A stretch of 64,000 bases of DNA from Chitinophagaceae bacterium (lineage in GTDB: Bacteria; Bacteroidota; Bacteroidia; Chitinophagales; Chitinophagaceae), in the NCBI GenBank assembly GCA_022841365.1, contig JALHRP010000002.1:43172-107171 (forward strand). The letters run 5' to 3'. The translations under genes were made by a program, and so were the position numbers. The notes beneath the pieces were generated by a model, which did not search any database, was not told the DNA's origin, and worked only from the letters and a program-made list of their open reading frames with translations. Positions within the stretch are counted from its first letter, which is position 1. Every line of letters begins with the position of its first letter. This document shows positions 55,051 through 62,542 of this stretch, piece by piece.

Positions 55051-56268
55051 TTACCCCCTGCTTGCAATCAGCAAATTCAAATCGGTGTACTTTAAATCAA
55101 ACCGTTGACTGAGATAAAAATTGGTGAGCGATCCTTTAAAGAGATAAATGCCGTTGCGGATATTCAGTTTGTGCCACAACAATTTTTCCAAACCACCTTC
55201 ATCAGCAATTTCCAAAAGCAAAGGCATCAATACGTTGCTGATGGCAGTTGAAGCAGTTCTTGCAAATCCACTGGGAATATTCGGCACACAATAATGAATG
55301 ACGCCATGTTTTAAAAAGATAGGACTTTCATGACTGGTGACTTCACTTGTTTCAAAACAACCCCCTCTGTCAATACTCACATCTACAATCACGCTGCCCG
55401 GCCGCATGGCAGCAACCATTTCTTCACTTACTACAATAGGGCTTCTTGCACCGCCAATAGAAGACAATGCGCCAACAGCCACATCACAGGTTTTTAATTG
55501 CTTGGCAAGTATCTTGGGTTCAATAACGGAGGTCCACAACCGATGTCCGATGGCGGTCTGCATCCGTTTCAACTTATAAATATTATTATCAAACACTTTT
55601 ACACTGCCACCCATGGCCAGTGCCGTACGTGCTGCATATTCACCAACGATGCCTGCACCAATAATAATCACCTTGGTGGGCGGTATACCACTGATTCCTC
55701 CGAGCAATACGCCTTTGCCATTATTAAAACTGCTGAGGTATTGCCCTGCAATCAACATCACCGCACTGCCGGCAATTTCGCTCATACTGCGTACAATGGG
55801 ATTGTTTCCGGAATCGTCTTTTAAATTTTCAAATGACAGTGCCGTAATTTTTTTCTCCATCATGGTTTCTAAAATACCTGCCTGCATCACTGCAAGATGA
55901 ATGGGAGAAATAATGGTTTGTCCGGGTTTTAATAATTCCAGCTCCTGCTCACTAACAGGTGCCGATTTAATCAGGATATCACATTGATACACTTCCTTCC
56001 GGTCGTACGCAATTTTTGCACCCGCCTCACTGTAATCCTTATCTGTAAAATGCGATCCCTCGCCTGCAAGGTATTCAATCATCACCCGGTGCCCGTTACT
56101 CACCAGCACATTCACTGCATCAGGTGTTAATGCAATCCGGTTTTCCTGGAACATCTGTTCTTTAGGAATACCAATAAACAGTTGTGCGCCTTTGGGTTTA
56201 ATGTCCAGTTTTTCTTCTAAGGTTTCGTAGTTAAACGAAGCACTCACAATTGGTTTAGATAAAGCCAT
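55051..56268 (-). CDS. ald: Alanine dehydrogenase
   Basis: A 405-residue NAD-dependent enzyme of the AlaDH/PNT family interconverting alanine and pyruvate plus ammonia. The N-terminal ENRIALTPDAVNVLV is the substrate-side signature. VIIIGAGIVGEYAARTALAMGG is the NAD-binding loop, and VIVDVSIDRGGCFETSEVTSHE with YCVPNIPSGFARTAS are the closing motifs. The start has about 30 extra residues relative to some homologues. It follows tsaE on the same strand by 88 bases. Confidence 0.93.
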   Translation of the reverse strand: MALSKPIVSASFNYETLEEKLDIKPKGAQLFIGIPKEQMFQENRIALTPDAVNVLVSNGHRVMIEYLAGEGSHFTDKDYSEAGAKIAYDRKEVYQCDILIKSAPVSEQELELLKPGQTIISPIHLAVMQAGILETMMEKKITALSFENLKDDSGNNPIVRSMSEIAGSAVMLIAGQYLSSFNNGKGVLLGGISGIPPTKVIIIGAGIVGEYAARTALAMGGSVKVFDNNIYKLKRMQTAIGHRLWTSVIEPKILAKQLKTCDVAVGALSSIGGARSPIVVSEEMVAAMRPGSVIVDVSIDRGGCFETSEVTSHESPIFLKHGVIHYCVPNIPSGFARTASTAISNVLMPLLLEIADEGGLEKLLWHKLNIRNGIYLFKGSLTNFYLSQRFDLKYTDLNLLIASRG

Positions 56269-56356
56269 ACAATCGCTGCCGGTTGGTTTGAAAATTGAAT
56301 TACATATATAACAGTAAATTGGACTTACCGTTTACGGAAGTACTCAAAATACAAAA

Positions 56357-56776
56357 CTAGTTTGGATATTCGATTGTTATTCTTCGGGTTGTTTCATTTA
56401 CTGCCTCTATGTGTAAATAAACTGTATCATCCGGTAACAGACCGGTAATCTTTCCCGGCCATTCAATCAAACATAATTCACCGCTGTACAAAACCTCTTC
56501 TACCCCTGCCTGAATGGCTTCTTCTTCATCTTTGATGCGATAGAGATCCAGATGATAAATGATTTTTCCGTTTTTCGTTTGATACTCATTGATAATAGAA
56601 AACGTAGGACTGCCAACAACATCCGTAACCTGTAACAGATCACAAATGGCATGTATCAGTGTTGTTTTGCCACTGCCCATTGCTGCATCAAAAGCCCATA
56701 CGTTGAAATGCTGCAGCTCCTGCAACAATTCAGCAGCAACTTGCCCAATCTCATCTAATGTAAACTGTTTATGCAA
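56357..56776 (-). CDS. tsaE: tRNA threonylcarbamoyladenosine biosynthesis ATPase TsaE
   Basis: 139 residues from a TTG at 56776. The frame stays open further upstream to 56905, but that part has no conserved sequence and would overlap copA. Walker A AAMGSGKTTLIHAIC, SPTFSIINEY and YHLDLYRIKDEEE are the TsaE core; LCLIEWPGKI follows. It hydrolyses ATP in the TsaB-TsaD-TsaE complex that makes t6A37 on ANN-decoding tRNAs. It is divergent from copA. Confidence 0.93.
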   Translation of the reverse strand: MHKQFTLDEIGQVAAELLQELQHFNVWAFDAAMGSGKTTLIHAICDLLQVTDVVGSPTFSIINEYQTKNGKIIYHLDLYRIKDEEEAIQAGVEEVLYSGELCLIEWPGKITGLLPDDTVYLHIEAVNETTRRITIEYPN

Positions 56777-56846
56777 GATGTTAATTTGAATAATGGTTGC
56801 AAAGATATTGAATGAGAGGCTTGCTGTTCTTGCGTAATTTTGCAGT

Positions 56847-59018
56847 ATGAACACAGTGAACTGGAAAGTAGAAGGAATGACCTGCAGCAATTGCGCCCTC
56901 ACCATTGGTAAATACCTGGAAAAAGAAGGACAGCAAAATGTAAAGGTAAATCCCGTTACAGGTGAAGTGATCTTTGATGTGGCAGATGGAAATGGAATAG
57001 AAAAATTAGAAAAAGGTATCGCCGATTTAGGTTATCGTGTTGCAGAGAAAAATGGTGTGATAACAAGACCCAACGAAAAAAAGCGCATCAATAAATACCT
57101 CCGTTATGTGCTGATCTGTGCTCCATTTACACTGGTGCTCATGTTGCACATGTTCGAAAAAGTGATTCATCTTCACTGGCTCATGAATCCATGGGTACAG
57201 TTGGGTTTATGTCTTCCTGTTTATATTGTTGGAATGAGTTTTTTTGGCCGCAGTGCTTTAAAAAGTATCCGCAACGGTATGCCCAATATGAATGTATTGG
57301 TTGCTGTGGGTGCTACTGCTGCGTTCTTTTACAGTTTGTACGGCACTTTAACAGGACAGGCAGAACAATACATGTTTTACGAAACTGCTGCCACCATTAT
57401 TACATTGGTATTCTTTGGTAATTATTTAGAAGATGCTTCTGTTGAACAAACACAACGTGCATTAAACAGTCTGGCTAAAAGTCAAAAAGTAATGGCCAAT
57501 ATGATTGCTTTTGATGATCAGCATCAGGAACAGATTTTTGCAGTTGAAAATACCGTATTACATGTGGGAGATCTCGTTCTTATTAAAAGCGGAGAACAGA
57601 TTCCGGCCGATTGTAAAATATTATGGGGCGAAGCAACCGTGAACGAAGCCATCATCACCGGAGAAAGTTTACCCCTTACCAAAAAACAAAAAGATGTGCT
57701 GATTGGCGGAAGTATTGTTGTTGATGGAACTGTAAAAGCACAGGTAACTGCAACAGCGAAAGATTCTGTACTGGCAAATATTGTAAACCTGGTGAAACAG
57801 GCACAAGGTGAAAAACCTCCCGTTCAACAAATGGCAGATAAGATCAGCGCCATTTTTATCCCGATTGTTTTAGGTATTGCAGCGGTTACTCTTGTTGCAA
57901 ACTGGATTATCTTAAAAGAATTTACACCGGCATTAATGCGTTGTATTGCTGTTTTGGTGATTGCCTGTCCCTGTGCTATGGGTTTGGCTACACCTGCTGC
58001 TATTGCTGTTGGCTTGGGCCGTGCAGCAAAGAATGGAGTCCTGTTCCGCAATTCAAAAAGCCTGGAACTGTTTAAAAATATTACACAGGTTGTGTTTGAT
58101 AAAACAGGAACGTTGACAACGGGGAATTTTGAAATAGCCGGATGGGAAATCGTCAATCGCAAATCATCAATCGTAAATGACGCCTCAACTCACGACTCAC
58201 AACTGACGATTGACGAATCAGAATTCAAACGCATTGCTTATTCACTTGAAAAATATTCCAATCACCCCATTGCAAAGTGCATCAGTGCAAATTGGAAAGT
58301 AAATAATGAGATCCGTTGGGCGAAGATTGAAGAAATGAAAGGATTAGGAATGAAAGCTGTTACCAAAGAAGGCGATGAATGGATAGCCGGTTCATATAAA
58401 GCAGCGGCTCATCTTACCAACGACGAAACACATAATATTTATATCCTGAAGAACAATGAACTCATTGGTTGGATTGATGTAAAAGATGAGCTGCGGCCCG
58501 AAGCAACAAGCATCATCCGTTATTTAAAAAGCAAACAGATCAAAACCATTTTACTGAGTGGTGACCGGAAATCAAAATGCGATGCCCTTGCAGCACAACT
58601 GGGCATGGATGAAGTAATTGCTGAACAAACACCGGAACAAAAACTGGAGATCATTGAACGGTTAAATAAACTAACTCCTACTGCCATGGTAGGCGATGGT
58701 ATTAACGATGCACCTGCATTGGCAAAAGCTACCATTGGTATTTCATTGAGCGAAGCAAGTCAGGTAGCTATGCAAACAGCCGATGTAGTGTTGATGAATC
58801 ACGGATTAAAAAACTTACCGCTTTCGTTAGGACTTGGCAAGCATACGTTCTTAACTATCAAGCAAAATTTATTCTGGGCATTTTTCTATAACATTATTGC
58901 TATTCCTGTAGCAGCATTTGGTTTGTTAACACCAACTTTTGGAGCATTAGTGATGGGATTGAGTGATGTGGTGCTGGCGATCAATAGTGTAAGGTTGTTT
59001 GTGAAGAAGGTTGTGTAG
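56847..59018 (+). CDS. Copper-translocating P1B-type ATPase
   Basis: A 723-residue ion pump of the CopA type exporting Cu(I). An N-terminal heavy-metal domain has GMTCSNC (Cys13, Cys16). TGES lies in the actuator domain, the metal site is CPC at 374-376 in VIACPCAMGLATPAA, the phosphorylated Asp418 is in DKTGTLTTG, and the hinge is GDGINDAPALAKA. Between residues 434 and 460 an in-frame stretch of repeated DNA words lengthens the loop after DKTGTL by about 20 residues compared with other P1B pumps. TAATTTTG at 56835-56842 lies only 4 bases before the ATG, hinting at a leaderless mRNA. Confidence 0.94.
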   Translation: MNTVNWKVEGMTCSNCALTIGKYLEKEGQQNVKVNPVTGEVIFDVADGNGIEKLEKGIADLGYRVAEKNGVITRPNEKKRINKYLRYVLICAPFTLVLMLHMFEKVIHLHWLMNPWVQLGLCLPVYIVGMSFFGRSALKSIRNGMPNMNVLVAVGATAAFFYSLYGTLTGQAEQYMFYETAATIITLVFFGNYLEDASVEQTQRALNSLAKSQKVMANMIAFDDQHQEQIFAVENTVLHVGDLVLIKSGEQIPADCKILWGEATVNEAIITGESLPLTKKQKDVLIGGSIVVDGTVKAQVTATAKDSVLANIVNLVKQAQGEKPPVQQMADKISAIFIPIVLGIAAVTLVANWIILKEFTPALMRCIAVLVIACPCAMGLATPAAIAVGLGRAAKNGVLFRNSKSLELFKNITQVVFDKTGTLTTGNFEIAGWEIVNRKSSIVNDASTHDSQLTIDESEFKRIAYSLEKYSNHPIAKCISANWKVNNEIRWAKIEEMKGLGMKAVTKEGDEWIAGSYKAAAHLTNDETHNIYILKNNELIGWIDVKDELRPEATSIIRYLKSKQIKTILLSGDRKSKCDALAAQLGMDEVIAEQTPEQKLEIIERLNKLTPTAMVGDGINDAPALAKATIGISLSEASQVAMQTADVVLMNHGLKNLPLSLGLGKHTFLTIKQNLFWAFFYNIIAIPVAAFGLLTPTFGALVMGLSDVVLAINSVRLFVKKVV
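58149..58220 (+). repeat. In-frame word-repeat stretch inside the copper ATPase gene
   Basis: Near-copies ATCGTCAATCG, CAAATCATCAATCG, TAAATGACG, AACTCACGACTCAC, AACTGACGATTGACG run without breaking the frame, coding for IVNRKSSIVNDASTHDSQLT. AACTCACGAC and CTGACGATT recur in the gap just after this gene (59130-59146). Confidence 0.65.
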
Positions 59019-59153
59019 GCGTCAGTCATGAGAAGTGAGTCGTGAGTTGATGATCACAACGTTTTTCAACTGTTATATTTATTTTGCTTGTCAGGTGTTT
59101 TCAAATGTTATCTAAAATGATTGTACATTAACTCACGACTGACGATTCACGAA
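59019..59153. repeat. Two-armed word-repeat gap between the copper ATPase and recQ
   Basis: Right after the TAG, G-type words GTCAGTC, ATGAGAAGTGAGTCGTGAGTTG run to 59050. Directly before the recQ ATG, C-type words AACTCACGACTGACGATTCACG run from 59130. GTCGTGAGTT (59039-59048) is the exact complement of AACTCACGAC (59130-59139), and GTCAGTC (59021-59027) of GACTGAC (59137-59143). Confidence 0.75.
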
Positions 59154-61058
59154 ATGCACAATATTTCCTCCATACTTCAACAATACTGGGGTCACTCCTC
59201 CTTCCGTCCGCTTCAAAAAGAAATCATTGAATCTGTTCTTCAGGGAAAAGATACGCTTGCACTGTTACCAACAGGCGGTGGTAAAAGTATCTGTTACCAG
59301 ATTCCTGCGTTAGCAAAAGAAGGAATGTGTATTGTGGTATCGCCGTTAATTGCGTTAATGAAAGATCAGGTTGAAAGTTTGCACCGGAAAAATATTACTG
59401 CTGCTGCAATTTATACCGGCATGCCGTTTAAACAGGTAAAAGATATTCTGCAGATGTGTGTGAATGAGCAACTGAAATTTCTGTATGTATCACCTGAACG
59501 TTTAGAAACAAATCTCTTTCAGGAATATCTCCCCGGCATGCATGTTCAACTCATTGCAGTAGATGAAGCTCATTGCATTTCACAATGGGGGTACGATTTT
59601 CGTCCGTCGTATTTAAAAATTATCAACTTCAGAAAAGAATTACCGGGGGTACCAATAATAGCTGTTACTGCTTCTGCCACTCCAATGGTACAAGACGACA
59701 TCTGCAAACAACTGCAGTTCCGTAATCATCATATTTATAAAGGATCGTTCTTACGGCCCAATGTATCGTTCAGTGTATTTAAAGTAGACAGCAGGATCAA
59801 TAAAATTCTGCAGATCCTCCGCAATGTACAAGGCTGTGCGATTGTGTACTGCAAGAGTCGTAAGATGACGCAGGAAGTAGCACAGTTGCTGCAACTGCAT
59901 CATATTGCCGCTGATTATTATCATGCAGGTTTGCCCAACGATGAACGCAGTAAACGACAGGAAGCCTGGTTGCAAAACCAAACAAGAGTAATGGTTTGCA
60001 CCAATGCATTCGGTATGGGGATTGATAAACCTGATGTACGTGTAGTTGTTCATCATGATATGCCCGATTGTTTAGAAAATTATTATCAGGAAGCAGGCCG
60101 TGCAGGAAGAGATGAAAAAAATTCGTATGCCGTATTGCTGTACGAAGAAAATGATTTACTCGATTTAAATAATTTATCAACTATCCGTTTTCCATCTATT
60201 GAAGAAGTAAAGAATGTATATCAATGCCTGGTAAATTATTTACAACTGCCGAGCGGCAGCGGAGAATTTCAATGGGTTGATTTTGATTTGAATGATTTTG
60301 TAAAAAACTTCAGACTCAATATTCATACAGCCATGTATGCATTAAAAACACTGGAGCAGGAAGGATGGATCAGTTATGCTGAACAGATTTTTTTACCAGC
60401 CAGAGCTGTATTTACTGCAAGCAAAGAAGAGATCCTTGCATATGAACAGCAACATCCTCAACTGGAGCCACTCATCAAAGGATTGCTGCGCAGTTATGGC
60501 GGCATCTTTGATATTGAATCATTCATTTCAGAAAAACAATTGGTGACATTTGTAAAAACTGATCTTGATACAATTAAAAACGGATTAATGCAGTTACATC
60601 AACATGGTTTGCTGCAATACAGTCCGCAAAAAGAAAAACCACAACTGCAGTTTTTGGAGAACCGTCCTGCAACAGGCGATTTGTTTATCAATCCGCAAAA
60701 CCGGCTCAACCGCAAAGCACAATTTGAACTTCGTGTCAAAGCAATGCTCAACTATGTTACAGACGAAAGCATCTGCAGAAGCAAAGTGATTGGAAATTAT
60801 TTTGGCGATGAAGCCATTGATGATTGCGGAATTTGCGATGTATGTTTAAAGAAAAAAGGAAATGAAATTTCGCCTGCTGAGTTTGAACGTATTTACACTT
60901 TCTTAAAAGAAAAAGCGGGTACGGATGGAGTTGTTATAAATGAAATACTGACCAAGCTCGGCAGCAAACAAAAAGAAAAATGCTGGCGGGTAATTGAGCA
61001 TTTGCTGGCAGAAGAAAAACTTACACTCAGCAAAGAAGGATTAATGAAGCTGAATTAA
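59154..61058 (+). CDS. recQ: ATP-dependent DNA helicase RecQ
   Basis: 634 residues from MHNISSIL; a TTG 33 bases upstream falls inside a word-repeat arm and is rejected. Superfamily 2 motifs are LLPTGGGKSICYQ, VVSPLIALMKDQV, VDEAHCISQWGYDFRPSYL and a helicase C domain ending in YYQEAGRAGRDEK. The zinc-binding RQC cysteines lie in ICRSKVIGNYFGD and DCGICDVC. No HRDC domain is evident at the C-terminus, so it is of the shorter type. The enzyme unwinds recombination and fork-repair intermediates. Confidence 0.95.
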   Translation: MHNISSILQQYWGHSSFRPLQKEIIESVLQGKDTLALLPTGGGKSICYQIPALAKEGMCIVVSPLIALMKDQVESLHRKNITAAAIYTGMPFKQVKDILQMCVNEQLKFLYVSPERLETNLFQEYLPGMHVQLIAVDEAHCISQWGYDFRPSYLKIINFRKELPGVPIIAVTASATPMVQDDICKQLQFRNHHIYKGSFLRPNVSFSVFKVDSRINKILQILRNVQGCAIVYCKSRKMTQEVAQLLQLHHIAADYYHAGLPNDERSKRQEAWLQNQTRVMVCTNAFGMGIDKPDVRVVVHHDMPDCLENYYQEAGRAGRDEKNSYAVLLYEENDLLDLNNLSTIRFPSIEEVKNVYQCLVNYLQLPSGSGEFQWVDFDLNDFVKNFRLNIHTAMYALKTLEQEGWISYAEQIFLPARAVFTASKEEILAYEQQHPQLEPLIKGLLRSYGGIFDIESFISEKQLVTFVKTDLDTIKNGLMQLHQHGLLQYSPQKEKPQLQFLENRPATGDLFINPQNRLNRKAQFELRVKAMLNYVTDESICRSKVIGNYFGDEAIDDCGICDVCLKKKGNEISPAEFERIYTFLKEKAGTDGVVINEILTKLGSKQKEKCWRVIEHLLAEEKLTLSKEGLMKLN

Positions 61059-61164
61059 ATTCATTACAGAATCAATCTCAGTTTGCCGGTGAAAAAGAGT
61101 TGTGTATATTTAAAGTCATGGGTTTAATTATTTTTTCAAGAGCAATCATCACATCAATTCAGTT

Positions 61165-62397
61165 ATGAAACGTTTTATTTACTTACTAATCTGCGTTCTT
61201 TCAGCACAAATCTCATTAGCACAAAATTCAGTCTCACTGTATAAAACAAGTGATTCGCTGTTTAAACTAAAAGAATATAAAAAGTCAGCACCTGGTTATG
61301 CAGCCGCATTAAGAGAAGAAGGCAAAACAGCTGCCATCAACAGATACTGGATACTTGCATCACGCTGGACTATTGCCGGAGAAACAGACAGCGCTTTTCA
61401 ATCGCTCAATGAAATAGCATTGTCAGATAAAACAAACAGAGTTCTTGCAAGAACGATTGAACATGATGCAGATCTTGCCCCATTAAAAAATGATCAACGC
61501 TGGAAATCGCTTCTTCTCAAAATTCAACAACGGGCCGAAGCCAATGGTTATGTGCAGGAAGAATTTGTGTATGGAAGAAAAGATGGCATGGGGCTTACAT
61601 TGGTTTGCATCAAACCCAAAGTAAAAGCAAACGGCAAAGCAATCGTTTCGTTACAAAGCGGCAATTGGATTTCGAGTTACAATGGAGTTGAAATCAACAC
61701 AACCACAACTGAACAGTATTTAAAAAAAGGATACACCGTGTTTACAGTCATGCATGGTTCTCAGCCACGTTATGCCATACCCGATGCAGTAAGCGATATT
61801 AAACGTGCAGTGCGTTATATCCGATACCATGCTGCTAAATTCAATATTGATCAGGGTCATATTGGTCTTACGGGCATCTCTTCAGGCGGGCATTTATCCT
61901 TGCTGGTTGCTACTGCTGATGATAAAATAAATACAACTGCTGCTGATCCGGTAGACAGGGTATCATCCAGAGTGCAGGCTGTTGCTGTATTATTTCCACC
62001 AACAGATTTGTTGAATTGGGGTGGTACCGGATTTAATTTTGTTAACGCTAAACAAATCCTATCAGCAAATAAAGTTTGGGGAGCCGTTGAGTTCAGAATA
62101 TATAATGACAAATTGAATTTATATGAAGAAGTAACAGATACAACCGCCCGGAGTAAAATTGGAAAAGAGATTTCACCTGTTAATCTAGTTACTTCAGATG
62201 ATCCGCCTGTATTCATTTTGCATGGCGATGCTGACGCTACAGTTCCTTTACAGCAATCACAATCCATTATTGCAAAGTTTAATGAAGCATCAGTTCCCAA
62301 TCGGTTTGTCATTAAGAAAGGCGGCAAACATAATCCATTTGATATGAATCCCGAATGGCAGGAGTTTGCTGATTGGTTTGATAAATATTTGAAATAG
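61165..62397 (+). CDS. Secreted alpha/beta-hydrolase (esterase/peptidase type)
   Basis: A 410-residue protein. A signal peptide ends near SLAQ (residue 19). The N-terminal 110 residues are helical and TPR-like (SLFKLKEYKKSAPGYAAALREEGK). The alpha/beta-hydrolase fold follows, with nucleophile motif GISSGGHLS, acid in HGDADATVP and His in KKGGKHNPFD. The type is close to the acetyl-esterase/DPP-like families that act on carbohydrates, lipids or peptides. The exact substrate is unknown. It is the last + strand gene before the convergent DUF853 gene. Confidence 0.85.
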   Translation: MKRFIYLLICVLSAQISLAQNSVSLYKTSDSLFKLKEYKKSAPGYAAALREEGKTAAINRYWILASRWTIAGETDSAFQSLNEIALSDKTNRVLARTIEHDADLAPLKNDQRWKSLLLKIQQRAEANGYVQEEFVYGRKDGMGLTLVCIKPKVKANGKAIVSLQSGNWISSYNGVEINTTTTEQYLKKGYTVFTVMHGSQPRYAIPDAVSDIKRAVRYIRYHAAKFNIDQGHIGLTGISSGGHLSLLVATADDKINTTAADPVDRVSSRVQAVAVLFPPTDLLNWGGTGFNFVNAKQILSANKVWGAVEFRIYNDKLNLYEEVTDTTARSKIGKEISPVNLVTSDDPPVFILHGDADATVPLQQSQSIIAKFNEASVPNRFVIKKGGKHNPFDMNPEWQEFADWFDKYLK

Positions 62398-62466
62398 GAT
62401 GGCTGATACGTTTTGTTTGTTTCTTACATTACATTCATCAAAGTATAAGGGAAAAAAGAGTTTAAT

Positions 62467-62539
62467 AAACTTTGGCAAAGTTTAAAGTGAATGATTATGT
62501 TTTTGTACATCGTTCAAAACTTTGCCAAAGTTGATGTAC
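62467..62539. repeat. Nested inverted repeats between convergent esterase and DUF853 genes
   Basis: AAACTTTGGCAAAGTTT (62467-62483) and its complement AAACTTTGCCAAAGTT (62517-62532) each form a near-palindrome and can also pair with each other. The second copy lies inside GTACATC (62505-62511) ... GATGTAC (62533-62539). No T-run follows on either strand, so a simple terminator is unlikely. Confidence 0.7.
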
Positions 62540-62542
62540 CCG

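Noticed and set aside
58140-58225. Frameshift or pseudogene in the copper ATPase at the word repeat
   Set aside because: The frame is intact throughout and all motifs before and after are complete.
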